Assembly: GCA_021792615.1 (NCBI GenBank)
Contig: JAJYUJ010000001.1
Location: 62,001 to 126,000, forward strand
From: a bacterium
GTDB taxonomy: Bacteria > JAMCPX01
DNA: 64,000 nucleotides
Reading direction: 5' to 3'
Part shown: in pieces, positions 24,090 to 33,558 of the stretch
Layout of the letters: each line of letters opens with the position of its first letter
Numbering within the stretch: position 1 is the stretch's first letter
The notes under the pieces: model-generated
The model's database searches: none
The model's input: only the letters and a program-made list of their open reading frames with translations
What the model was told of the DNA's origin: nothing
Position numbers and translations under genes: made by a program

Positions 24090-24150
24090 TGTATTCCTGA
24101 TATATTGATATTTGTAGGGGAAGCAAAGAAGAAAAGGTAAAATGTGATGT

Positions 24151-24345
24151 ATGAACAATATTGTTTTTCTTTTTATAGACAGTGCACGGCACGATAGTTT
24201 TATGAAGGCTATGCTAAAAAATACCCAAAAACTTGGTAAAATAGAGAAACGATACAGCTATGCAAGCTGGACATCGCCTTTGCATTACATATACCTAATA
24301 GGTATCATGCTCCAGATATTCACTCAGGTTTCTAATTTAAAATGA
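24151..24345 (+). pseudogene. remnant of a sulfatase-like hydrolase gene
   Basis: The 64 codons read as the N-terminus of an alkaline-phosphatase-superfamily sulfatase-like protein: N-I-V-F-L-F-I-D-S-A-R-H-D-S-F resembles the metal-binding D-S-x-R-x-D-S start, and Y-S-Y-A-S-W-T-S-P resembles the nucleophile region. The reading frame then decays and stops, and the next gene begins 45 bases later, so more than 80 percent of a normal gene is missing. I infer a deletion remnant. A small membrane peptide is an unlikely alternative. Confidence 0.55.
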
Positions 24346-24389
24346 TCGCTGTCTTGTTTTTTAAGATGGAATATATTTAAGAGGCGCAA

Positions 24390-25979
24390 ATGGTAGAATC
24401 AAAAATACCCGAAATTAATGTTGATGAAATAATGGAAAAGATCCGGGAGGAAGTAAAGAGAAGAAAAGCCCAGCTAAATGAGGTAGATTATCAGTCTAAT
24501 ATATCACACGTAAACGATTCATCCCCAAATCCTATAGTAAAACAAACTAAATTATGGCAAACAATTAAAGCAATACAAGACAGGCTGCGTAAATACCCAT
24601 TTTATAGTTTTGCTTATAGGACAGCATTAAGATTTATCCGATTTATTCCTAAATATCAGGCATCTTTTACTATTGAAGATTTTCTTAAATATGACAATGA
24701 AGTTTTTATTAAAAATGCCTATAAAAGTATACTCCGAAGAGATACTGATGAGCAAGGTTTCAATTTCTATCTATCTATGTTAAAAAATGGCACGCTAAAC
24801 AAAATACAGGTACTTGCGAACTTAAGATATTCAAAAGAAGGAAAAGAGAAAAAAACCAATATCAAAGGTTTATATCTATCTTATTTAGCAACAAAACTCT
24901 ACAAAATACCGATAATGGGTTACGCTATTAGATGGATTACAGCAATCATAAAAATGCCCTTGATTATGCGTAATATTACCGCTTTTGAGAACTATACAAA
25001 TACCAGATTCAATCATTCCGATAGTGTTATGATAAAAGAGTTGAACAATCTTAGAAACACCATAGAAAAGAAGGCGGATGTGCAGGTAGTAGAGCAACTA
25101 AAGGATACAGTATCACGCAAGGCAGATACACAGGTAGTACAGCAGTTAAATCTGGTTGTGCAGGCTGATATAAATAATATTCTGCAACAAATACGCGATC
25201 AGAAATTGAATATTCTTGCGCAGCAGAAAAACCTTTCTTCTTTGATAGAACGGTTGAATCAGAAGACTTCTGAAAAGCTTACCGTTAACGAGGCAAAAAG
25301 CTTTCGTGAAGAACAGTCCCACCAGTTTGATGCCATGTATGTATCATTTGAAGATAGGTTCAGAGGTACACAAGCTGATATCAAAGAGAGGCAAAGGGTT
25401 TATTTGCCCTACATTCACGAAGCTTTGAAAAATACGGATAATGCTCAGGTATTAGATGTTGGATGCGGTAGGGGTGAATGGCTTAAGTTGTTGAAAGAAC
25501 AGAATATTCATGCCAAAGGTATTGATATAAACAGGATTATGGCATCTCAGGCACAAGAGCTTGGTTTAGATGTGGAAGAAGCGGATGTTATTGACTATCT
25601 CAAGCGTCAAAAGGAGAATTTCCTGTCCGTTATTACAGGTTTTCATATTGTCGAGCACCTTCCCTTTGAGATTCTGGTTAAACTTTTTGACGAATCTTTA
25701 AGGGTATTAAAAACAGGTGGAATGGCAATTTTTGAGACGCCAAACCCGGAAAATCTCATAGTCGGTGCTTATACCTTTTATTACGATCCAACCCATCTTC
25801 ACCCAATCCCCCCCGATACCTTGAAGTTTGTTGCAGAGGCAAGGGGATTCACCAATGTAAAGATTTTAAGACTTCATAGGAGAAGTGACCAAACCTCCGC
25901 TGCGAGCGATCCGCTTCACGAGATCATGGAGCGTATAAATATGGAACAGGATTATGCGCTTATCGGATACAAGGGATGA
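24390..25979 (+). CDS. DUF4214-coiled coil-methyltransferase protein of the glycan locus
   Basis: The protein (529 residues) has a charged N-terminus, a DUF4214-like helical domain near residues 100-160 (F-I-K-N-A-Y-K-S-I-L-R-R-D-x-D-E-Q-G-F-N-F-Y), a coiled-coil stretch near 215-320 with a tandem motif (K-K-A-D-V-Q-V-V-E-Q-L / R-K-A-D-T-Q-V-V-Q-Q-L), and a class I SAM methyltransferase domain from about 350 with V-L-D-V-G-C-G-R-G-E-W. The architecture recalls WbdD-like proteins, where a methyltransferase caps an O-antigen and a coiled coil measures length; that parallel is inference. ATGA overlap with the next gene. Confidence 0.75.
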   Translation: MVESKIPEINVDEIMEKIREEVKRRKAQLNEVDYQSNISHVNDSSPNPIVKQTKLWQTIKAIQDRLRKYPFYSFAYRTALRFIRFIPKYQASFTIEDFLKYDNEVFIKNAYKSILRRDTDEQGFNFYLSMLKNGTLNKIQVLANLRYSKEGKEKKTNIKGLYLSYLATKLYKIPIMGYAIRWITAIIKMPLIMRNITAFENYTNTRFNHSDSVMIKELNNLRNTIEKKADVQVVEQLKDTVSRKADTQVVQQLNLVVQADINNILQQIRDQKLNILAQQKNLSSLIERLNQKTSEKLTVNEAKSFREEQSHQFDAMYVSFEDRFRGTQADIKERQRVYLPYIHEALKNTDNAQVLDVGCGRGEWLKLLKEQNIHAKGIDINRIMASQAQELGLDVEEADVIDYLKRQKENFLSVITGFHIVEHLPFEILVKLFDESLRVLKTGGMAIFETPNPENLIVGAYTFYYDPTHLHPIPPDTLKFVAEARGFTNVKILRLHRRSDQTSAASDPLHEIMERINMEQDYALIGYKG

Positions 25980-27013
25980 AAATAGCTGTAATCGCTGCTG
26001 CTTCCAGGACCGGAGAAAAAGGCGGCGCTGAACGTTTTTATGAAGGCTTGGTTAAGGCGTTAAATTCAACCGGGATTAATACGGACATAATCAGCTTGGT
26101 AAGCGATGAATCAAGTTTTGATACAATTAAGGAGACTCTCCTTAATTTCTACGACTTAAATTTATCAGCTTACGACGGAGTAATCTCTACAAAAGCACCT
26201 TCATATTTTGTCAAACATAAGAATCATGTTTGTTATTTAGTGCATACAATGAGAATTTTTTATGATATTTTTGAAAAAGATTTTCCATATCCAACCACTG
26301 AATTATTAGAGCAAAGAAAATTTATAACTACATTGGATACTGCCGTGTTATCATATCCACATGTAAAAAAAATATATACTATCGGGACTACTGTTTCAAA
26401 CAGATTACTGCAGTATAATAACATAAGAAGCGAAGTACTTTATCCAGCATTATCTTATGATAGCTTTAAAACAGGAGAATACAAAAACTATCTTTTTATG
26501 CCCGGTCGATTACATAGATGGAAACGAGACGATTTAATTATTAAAGCAATGAAACATGTTCAGCGTCCCATAATGCTAAAAATAGCGGGTACCGGTGAGG
26601 ATGAAGAAAGGCTTCACGAGATAGCAAATAAAGATAAAAGAATAGAATTTTTAGGAAGGGTAAGCGACGAAGAGTTAACAAATTTGTATGCTGATACCTT
26701 AGGAGTACCGTTTGTACCATTAAACGAGGATTACGGCTATATAACCCTTGAGGCCTTTAAGAGTAAAAAACCGGTTATAACTTGTGCAGACTCCGGAGAA
26801 CCAACATTTTTTGTAAAAGACAATTTTAATGGTTTTGTTTGTAACCCCGATCCTAAGGAGATAGCCAAAAAAATTGAATTCTTATATGATAATCGGGATA
26901 AAGCCAAAGAAATGGGAGAACAAGGATACCACTCGATCGCGCATATTACCTGGGGCAATGTTGCGAAGATCTTATTAGATGCATTAGGAATGAAGGGGAT
27001 AAATGAGTTATGA
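25976..27013 (+). CDS. GT4 family glycosyltransferase
   Basis: A 345-residue GT-B fold enzyme. The N-terminal half has a G-E-K-G-G-A-E-R-F-Y-E-G-L sugar/acceptor loop; the C-terminal half has M-P-G-R-L-H-R-W-K-R-D, I-A-G-T-G-E-D-E-E-R, and the nucleotide-sugar motif P-L-N-E-D-Y-G-Y-I-T-L-E-A-F, i.e. the E-x7-E type of GT4 (also called glycosyl transferases group 1). These are retaining enzymes acting at the cytoplasmic face of the membrane. Coupled on both sides by four-base overlaps. Base composition is clearly more AT-rich than the btu genes. Confidence 0.85.
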   Translation: MKIAVIAAASRTGEKGGAERFYEGLVKALNSTGINTDIISLVSDESSFDTIKETLLNFYDLNLSAYDGVISTKAPSYFVKHKNHVCYLVHTMRIFYDIFEKDFPYPTTELLEQRKFITTLDTAVLSYPHVKKIYTIGTTVSNRLLQYNNIRSEVLYPALSYDSFKTGEYKNYLFMPGRLHRWKRDDLIIKAMKHVQRPIMLKIAGTGEDEERLHEIANKDKRIEFLGRVSDEELTNLYADTLGVPFVPLNEDYGYITLEAFKSKKPVITCADSGEPTFFVKDNFNGFVCNPDPKEIAKKIEFLYDNRDKAKEMGEQGYHSIAHITWGNVAKILLDALGMKGINEL

Positions 27014-29880
27014 ATGAACGTTATAACGTTACTGTGCTTGATATGCAGCCGATAGATCCTCCGACTGGCGGAGGGAGGATAAGATTGCTTGGGTTGTATC
27101 ATAATCTTGGCGATAACCTTTCAACCACTTATGTCGGTACATACGATTGGGAGGGGGAAAAATATAGGGATCATTATCTGAGCCAGACATTCAGAGAAAT
27201 AAATGTTCCCTTAAGCAATGCACATTTTGATGAAGTTAAAAAACTGCAAGATAGGATCGCCGGTAAAACGATAATTGATATTACCTTTCCTAAATTCGCC
27301 CATCTGTCGCAAGAATACATAACGGCAGCAAAAGAATGGTCAGCGAAAAGTGATATAGTTATATTTTCACATCCGTGGATTTATCCCCTTATCAAAGATA
27401 GGCTCGACAAAGACAAGCAGGTTATAGTCTATGATTCTCAAAATGTTGAAGGATATTTGAGATATAACTTGTTGGGTGCAGGAGGGATAGAGACTAATAT
27501 AGTAAAAGATGTGGTAGCAGTAGAATATGAATTGTGTCATTTCGCAGATATTGTTCTTACTTGTTCACATGAAGACAGGGTATTATTTAACCGGCTCTAC
27601 GATGTACCTTTTAAAAAGATGAAGGTAATACCGAACGGGGTATTTACTGATAAAATTAAACCCGTGGATAGTAAACAAAAAGAGAGTATAAAACAAAAAC
27701 TCGGGCTTCGGCAACGAATGGCCGTAATTTTTATCGGCAGTAACTATCCACCAAATTTAGAGGCCGCAAATTATATTTTGACTGATTTGGCCCCGAATCT
27801 TCCGGATGTATCTTTTCTTATTGCAGGCGGGGTTGGGGAAGCAGTAAAAAGTAATCAGCAAAATGTTGTAATCACCGGGAGATTAACGGAGGAAGAAAAG
27901 ATCAAATACCTCTCTGCCGCTGACATGGCAATTAATCCCATGTTCAGCGGCTCAGGAACGAACATCAAGATGTTTGATTTTATGGCAGCAGGGCTGCCTA
28001 TTGTTTCTACGCCAGCAGGAGCAAGAGGTATAGAAGATACAACTTTTTATTCTATAAAGCTCTGCAATTCGGATAAGTTTGCTGCAAACATTTCATTAAT
28101 TTTGAATGATGCGAAGCTAATAAAACTTATGTCACAAGCTTCAAGACAATTAGTAGAAGAGAAATATTCCTTTGAAAGGATCTCAAAAGCTTTAGGGACA
28201 ATGCTGTATAGATATAGGAGCAAACCAATAACCCCAAAGCCTTTTTTCTCCATAATAGTACCATCTTATAATAGGCATGACCTCCTTGATAAATTAATGG
28301 ATGCTCTATCCTTGCAGGATTATAAGGATTTCGAAGTCATTGTCGTAGATCAGAGTGATACTGTATGGGTTAATAAATATCATACTCTTGATCTCCTTTA
28401 TATTCATACGGATACAAAGGGGGCTGTGAAAGCAAGAAATACGGCTTCGTTATATGCGAGAGGTAGATTTTTAGCTTTTACCGATGACGATTGTATTCCG
28501 GAAAAAAACTGGTTAAAGGAGGCATACCGCCTATTCAATAACAATGACATTATAGGAATAGAAGGATTGGTTAAATCCGACAAATTGAACGACCCTGTTT
28601 ATAGGCCTGTAACGAATGAGGGTTTTGGGGGTATTGGCTTTATGACTGCCAACCTGTTTTTGAAAACTGAAATATTCAATAGAATAAACGGATTTGATGA
28701 ACGATTTGATCATCCGCATTTCAGAGAGGATACGGATCTTGGGTGGAGGGCGGTAAAATTCGGTAAAATACCTTTTAGCGATAAGGTACAGGTGTTTCAT
28801 CCACCGCATCTTCGTGCGATAGAAAGAGAGTCACAGAAGGAACGGAATAAATTTTTTGAAAAGGATGCTCTTTTACTCAAAAAACATCCAATCAATTATC
28901 TGAAATTATTTCTATCAGAAAACCACTGGAAAAATACGGATGGTTTTTGGGAAAACTTATTAAAAGGAGCACAGAAGTACAATGTAGATATCTCTCAATA
29001 TGAAATATATAATTACTACCGGGATTACATGCATCAAGAGGATCCCGTCGTCAAAATGTTTCAGGGGATTACCTATGAAAATAAAAACTATTTTCCTCAA
29101 TCAACGCTTACTGTAACATCCCGTTCAAGAACTGAGGCGATAAAACTTCTGAATAAAGTAAAAAATAAAATATCCGATCAGCCTGATGATGTTAAAAGCT
29201 ATTTTGAAACCTCAATTGAGCGTTATACTTTTACCCTCCAATTAGTTCTGGGACATACGGAGAAAGAGATAAAAAAGGTATTAGAATTAGGCTGTTCCCC
29301 CGGACATCTTGGGATGGCTTTAGATGCAATGGGCTTAGATGTTTTTGGTATTGACCTGAACAAAGAGTATCTTTACAAGTATCCTGAATCTTTTGTTGAA
29401 AAGCTGCACATAAAACAGTGTAATTTTGAGAATGATGTAATCCCTTACCATGACAATGAATTTGATTGTGTCATTTTTACAGAAGTACTTGAGCACATTG
29501 CAATTAAACATCCCGTTAAGATATTAGAGGAAATAAAGAGATTATTGTCTCCCGGCGGGATTCTCATCTTATCTACACCGAATGTATCATCCATCGGTAA
29601 TGTTTTTGCATTGATGCGCGGCGATAATGTATTCTGGGATCCAAAGATATTTTATGGGAGTACGGATAGGCATAACCGAGAATATACTCCGAAAGAAGTA
29701 TTTTCACTGTTACAGGATGCCGGCTTTCAGAATATAAAAATAGGATATATAAATACCCCATCAAACTGGAACACTAAATCAGCCGGTCTAACGATGCAGT
29801 TTCTTGCACAAATTGATAATAAACAGGCAAACGAGCCGTTTTTTAAGAATACAATATTTATAAAGGCAGAGAAACGTTAA
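27010..29880 (+). CDS. three-domain GT4 / GT2 / methyltransferase fusion protein
   Basis: The 956-residue product carries three enzymatic domains. Residues ~1-400 are a GT-B glycosyltransferase (V-I-F-I-G-S-N-Y-P-P-N, then S-G-S-G-T-N-I-K-M-F-D-F-M-A-A-G-L-P). Residues ~413-640 are a GT-A (GT2) domain with F-S-I-I-V-P-S-Y-N-R and the D-D-D metal motif in F-T-D-D-D-C. Residues ~750-956 are a class I SAM methyltransferase (V-L-E-L-G-C-S-P-G-H-L-G; V-L-E-H). The fusion predicts that two sugars are added and one methylated in a fixed sequence. No frame break is visible, so it is a real fusion in this sequence. It overlaps the previous gene by four bases. Confidence 0.85.
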   Translation: MNERYNVTVLDMQPIDPPTGGGRIRLLGLYHNLGDNLSTTYVGTYDWEGEKYRDHYLSQTFREINVPLSNAHFDEVKKLQDRIAGKTIIDITFPKFAHLSQEYITAAKEWSAKSDIVIFSHPWIYPLIKDRLDKDKQVIVYDSQNVEGYLRYNLLGAGGIETNIVKDVVAVEYELCHFADIVLTCSHEDRVLFNRLYDVPFKKMKVIPNGVFTDKIKPVDSKQKESIKQKLGLRQRMAVIFIGSNYPPNLEAANYILTDLAPNLPDVSFLIAGGVGEAVKSNQQNVVITGRLTEEEKIKYLSAADMAINPMFSGSGTNIKMFDFMAAGLPIVSTPAGARGIEDTTFYSIKLCNSDKFAANISLILNDAKLIKLMSQASRQLVEEKYSFERISKALGTMLYRYRSKPITPKPFFSIIVPSYNRHDLLDKLMDALSLQDYKDFEVIVVDQSDTVWVNKYHTLDLLYIHTDTKGAVKARNTASLYARGRFLAFTDDDCIPEKNWLKEAYRLFNNNDIIGIEGLVKSDKLNDPVYRPVTNEGFGGIGFMTANLFLKTEIFNRINGFDERFDHPHFREDTDLGWRAVKFGKIPFSDKVQVFHPPHLRAIERESQKERNKFFEKDALLLKKHPINYLKLFLSENHWKNTDGFWENLLKGAQKYNVDISQYEIYNYYRDYMHQEDPVVKMFQGITYENKNYFPQSTLTVTSRSRTEAIKLLNKVKNKISDQPDDVKSYFETSIERYTFTLQLVLGHTEKEIKKVLELGCSPGHLGMALDAMGLDVFGIDLNKEYLYKYPESFVEKLHIKQCNFENDVIPYHDNEFDCVIFTEVLEHIAIKHPVKILEEIKRLLSPGGILILSTPNVSSIGNVFALMRGDNVFWDPKIFYGSTDRHNREYTPKEVFSLLQDAGFQNIKIGYINTPSNWNTKSAGLTMQFLAQIDNKQANEPFFKNTIFIKAEKR

Positions 29881-29929
29881 ACTAGATGCATACACCCATC
29901 TTAAAACGTCGCATTCAACTCCCAAAAGA

Positions 29930-31126
29930 ATGAAAAAACTCATTGTTCTTTCACCCTATTTCCCCTATCCCCTCGATGAAGGCGGACACATAAGGACGTT
30001 CAACATAATACAGGCACTGAGTAAAGAGTTTGAAATCCATCTTTTTTCTTTTCTTGTTGAACAGCGAGCCATAGAAACATCAGAGCTTATGAACTACTGC
30101 AAAGATTACTCTACCATAAACGTCCCCACACATAAAAAAGATATACTGCACAGGTTGATGCGGAACGGCAGGAGAATTCTTTTATTAAAAAACCCTTCTG
30201 CAGACACCTTCTTTTTTAAAGAAGCAAAACGAGGTTTATCAGATTACATAAACACAATTAAGCCCGACATAGCTATTATCGAACATTCATGGCTTGCAGG
30301 CTATGCTGCAATGTTAAAGGCAGCAGGCATAAAAATTATTCTTGATGCCCATAATGTGGAGTCAGACCTCTGGAAACAATTTTATCAGAATAGTGCTATG
30401 AAGGAAAAGATCCCATACTATTTCTTCTGGAAGTCTATGGTCTTGAACGAAAAAAGATTTATGAAGCGTTTTGATTTGATTGTCTCTACGTCTAAAAAAG
30501 AAGATGAAAAAATAAAAAAAATAGCGCCTCAGGTACCGAGAGAAGTCGTACCGAACGGTATAGATCTGGACAGGTCTGTAGTGGATGTACCGGAAGAGCA
30601 GAACTCTATCGGTTTTATCGGGCTTATGCGTTATCCCCCCAATGTGCAGGCTGTCCTTTATTTTTTAAAAACAATCTTTCCTCTTGTGAAACAAGCTATT
30701 CCTGACGTGAAGTTTTTTATTGCAGGAAAAGATCCTTCAGGGGAAATCTTGAAATTATCGGACAATAAAAATGTCTTTGTAAAAGGATATGTCCCTGACG
30801 CAACAACATTCATGTCAAAATGCGCTATAATGATAACCCCGCTGCTTCAGGGCAGCGGGACACGGACAAAAATTCTTGAAGCCATGTCACTCAAAAAGCC
30901 CGTAGTCTCAACTTCTCAAGGAGCTGAAGGCCTTATGGTTGAAAACGGCAAGGACATACGTATAGAAGATAATCCCGAAGTCTTTGCAAAAGCGGTTATC
31001 TCTCTCCTGAAAAATAAAGAACTCAGGAAATCCATTGGCGGAGAGGCGTACAAGACTGTAGTGTCGCACTATTCGTGGGCATCAATAGGAAACAAGTTAA
31101 TCTCTGTTATAAAAGACGTTGTGTGA
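29930..31126 (+). CDS. GT4 family glycosyltransferase
   Basis: The 398-residue protein begins V-L-S-P-Y-F-P-Y-P-L-D-E-G-G-H-I-R-T, a group 1 glycosyltransferase N-terminus. It has D-A-H-N-V-E-S-D near residue 140, V-P-N-G-I-D near 205, and G-S-G-T-R-T-K-I-L-E-A-M-S-L-K-K-P near 310. The order and spacing match retaining GT-B enzymes. It is related to the N-terminal domain of the preceding fusion protein. The stop lies two bases before the membrane protein gene. Confidence 0.85.
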   Translation: MKKLIVLSPYFPYPLDEGGHIRTFNIIQALSKEFEIHLFSFLVEQRAIETSELMNYCKDYSTINVPTHKKDILHRLMRNGRRILLLKNPSADTFFFKEAKRGLSDYINTIKPDIAIIEHSWLAGYAAMLKAAGIKIILDAHNVESDLWKQFYQNSAMKEKIPYYFFWKSMVLNEKRFMKRFDLIVSTSKKEDEKIKKIAPQVPREVVPNGIDLDRSVVDVPEEQNSIGFIGLMRYPPNVQAVLYFLKTIFPLVKQAIPDVKFFIAGKDPSGEILKLSDNKNVFVKGYVPDATTFMSKCAIMITPLLQGSGTRTKILEAMSLKKPVVSTSQGAEGLMVENGKDIRIEDNPEVFAKAVISLLKNKELRKSIGGEAYKTVVSHYSWASIGNKLISVIKDVV

Positions 31127-31128
31127 TA

Positions 31129-33225
31129 ATGGGTACCGTTCATAAATCTATAATTCATAAACTTATTGTATTTTCAATATACATTATTCTCTCTGTCATC
31201 ATAACCTATCCTGCAATACTGAATATAAGAACCGCATATATAGGGAACGGATCAGATCCGGAGCTGTTCATGTGGTTTATTAAATGGGTCCAGTATGCTA
31301 TTGGGCATTTCCAGGATCCATTGATCAGCAGGCATATATTATTCCCCGACGGCGTTAACCTCATGTGGAATTCGTCGATAATACTACCAGCGTTAATCCT
31401 TTCGCCTTTGACAAAGTTCTTTGGTGCAATATTCTCATACAATATTATAGTTATAGGAGCACTATGCCTTTCTGCATTTACAGCGTATATAGCCACATTA
31501 CGCTTTGTTAATTCTCATAGTGCATCTTTTTTCTCAGGACTTATTTATGGATTTTCCCCATACATGATAGCGCAATCTATGGGACACCCGCACGTTACTT
31601 TGGCATTTATCCCACCATTATTGGTTTGGTTAGGATACGATATCCTGGTTTCTCGCAAGATCGGAATGTGGAAGTCAGGAACCATTCTGGGCGTATTACT
31701 TTTTTGTCAGCTCCTTTTGGGAGAAGAGATGCTGGCTTCAGAAATAATCATTAGCATGGTTGCTGTTGCGGTGATCTGCATAGTGGACAGACAAGATTTA
31801 AAACAACATTTCGTTTCTGTTTTAAAAGTTATCCTGATAGGTATACCTCTGTTTCTTGTGCTTTCGCTGCCCTTTTTATACATGCAATTTGCCGGATCGG
31901 CGAGACCTATAGGCTTATTGCAACCGCAGAACGTGTTTGTTACCGACCTGTTAAACTTTATCATCCCCGGTCCTTTTCAGTTGATGAAAACCGTGATAAC
32001 ATCAAATATTGTTTCAAAATTCACCGGTAATGCAAGCGAATGGGACGGCTATATAAGTATACCTTTTTTACTAATCATTTTTTATACAATTAAAAGATGG
32101 TACGAAGATAAAAACGTAAAGTTCTTAGCCTACATGATACTTGTTTCAGCACTATTATCCTTGGGACCATACCTCCATGTTAATGGTCATATAACAAAGA
32201 TCCCTCTGCCATGGATTTTGTTTGAATCATTACCCTTATTAGAACATCTTCTGCCCGGCCGGATTGCGTTGTACGTGATTTTATTCTCAGGCATTACAAT
32301 TGCCATATTTATTTCAAAAGTGAGCAAGCAGGAGAAAATACTGAAATTTACAGCGTATGCGGTTTTTACTGTTGGACTTTTTTGCATCATACCTGTATTC
32401 CTTGTATCACCCTATCCAGTGCAGAAACCATCCATACCTGCTTTTTTTAAGAACTCATCTATACAGCATTATATACCTGAGAATAGCAACGTTTTTGTTG
32501 TTCCTGTGTCCCGGGGGGCCGAAGGGACAGCCATGCTGTGGCAAATATACAGTGATATGTGGTTTAAAATGCCTGAAGGGTTTGCAATAAACCGGTATGG
32601 ATTCGGCCCCATGCCTTCTTTATTTATCAAAACAGTAGATTCCATCCAGAAAAACGGCGTTTCCCCTCAAATGGATCATGGCTCCAAAGCAGAAATTTAC
32701 GGTTACTTGAAATACTACGATATACGCTATATTATTGTCGGGCCGACAAAGAATATACAGAACATCGTATCGTTCTTTACTTCTATTCTAGGTAAAGGGC
32801 CTTCAATGGCGAATGGTGTATATTTGTGGATGATAGACCCCTCTGCTTTAAAACAAGGATATTTTATAAGCGGAGATAAATACAGTACCTATTACAAAGA
32901 CATGGACTGGATTGGCAGGCAAATAGAAATAACCACATACAATACTATCGTTACCATAGAAATCAGCGGCAAATGGAGGCACAATGGAATCCCTATGAAT
33001 ATTAACGTATGTAGCAAGGATTTTTTATCTGGGGAAAAGATATTCGGACGAAGCTACACGATGACTGATGCTACCAACATATCATTGGAACTTCATAGGA
33101 ACACATGGACTCAAATAACTGCTAATCGTACATGGGTCCCGGATAAGTATATACATAACGGAGATCGCAGGAAATTATCTGTTTTATTTGAGGTGAAAAG
33201 TATACAAGATGAAAACAGAAAATAA
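31129..33225 (+). CDS. multi-spanning membrane protein, probable GT-C type glycosyltransferase
   Basis: From ATG 31129 the protein has 698 residues: about ten to eleven hydrophobic helices in the first ~430 residues and a large soluble domain behind. The first periplasmic loop has G-S-D-P-E-L-F-M-W-F-I-K-W and F-P-D-G-V-N, features of GT-C enzymes, which use lipid-linked sugars at the outer face of the inner membrane and often have an acidic residue in that loop. It is not one of the well-named families as far as I can tell. The frame is open to 31075, but that part lies in the previous gene. A coding-like stretch continues in the same frame after the stop. Confidence 0.65.
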   Translation: MGTVHKSIIHKLIVFSIYIILSVIITYPAILNIRTAYIGNGSDPELFMWFIKWVQYAIGHFQDPLISRHILFPDGVNLMWNSSIILPALILSPLTKFFGAIFSYNIIVIGALCLSAFTAYIATLRFVNSHSASFFSGLIYGFSPYMIAQSMGHPHVTLAFIPPLLVWLGYDILVSRKIGMWKSGTILGVLLFCQLLLGEEMLASEIIISMVAVAVICIVDRQDLKQHFVSVLKVILIGIPLFLVLSLPFLYMQFAGSARPIGLLQPQNVFVTDLLNFIIPGPFQLMKTVITSNIVSKFTGNASEWDGYISIPFLLIIFYTIKRWYEDKNVKFLAYMILVSALLSLGPYLHVNGHITKIPLPWILFESLPLLEHLLPGRIALYVILFSGITIAIFISKVSKQEKILKFTAYAVFTVGLFCIIPVFLVSPYPVQKPSIPAFFKNSSIQHYIPENSNVFVVPVSRGAEGTAMLWQIYSDMWFKMPEGFAINRYGFGPMPSLFIKTVDSIQKNGVSPQMDHGSKAEIYGYLKYYDIRYIIVGPTKNIQNIVSFFTSILGKGPSMANGVYLWMIDPSALKQGYFISGDKYSTYYKDMDWIGRQIEITTYNTIVTIEISGKWRHNGIPMNINVCSKDFLSGEKIFGRSYTMTDATNISLELHRNTWTQITANRTWVPDKYIHNGDRRKLSVLFEVKSIQDENRK

Positions 33226-33533
33226 CATATTAATGCTTACCTCGAATTAGAGTTTCCCGACTATTCTTCACCTGATTTAAATATCATCGGCATCTCACCT
33301 TCGGATCTTCGCGACGCTGACATTCTGTGAACTTTATGAGAAAGAAATTATGCACTATTCGTCAGATTAAAAATTGCCTGCCAGTAACAGGAGGTGTGTC
33401 TTTATATTCAAGAGAACGAGATGAGAAATAGTTGTTTTATATTTTCTATATCCGCTTTTCATTCTGGAACACACCCGGTTAAATCAGGTCTGCCTTCCTT
33501 TATAACCCCGTCAGTAGAGAGAGCTGATTATTA
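33226..33533. other. gene-free stretch between glycan locus and efflux operon
   Basis: Just over 300 bases with no convincing gene. The first 105 bases continue the previous reading frame past its TAA for 34 codons before a TGA and look protein-like (see findings). Further on there is a short inverted pair, GGTGTGT near 33394 and ACACACC near 33463. Nothing else is recognised. Confidence 0.5.
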
Positions 33534-33558
33534 ACCCGGAAAAATGTATGTTCCGGGT
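33534..33558 (-). terminator. hairpin at the end of the efflux operon
   Basis: ACCCGGAA and TTCCGGGT form a perfect 8-base-pair stem with a 9-base loop, touching the stop codon of the last permease gene. The T run is in the loop and only TTAATAA follows the stem, so it is a weak or partial terminator at best. Confidence 0.45.
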
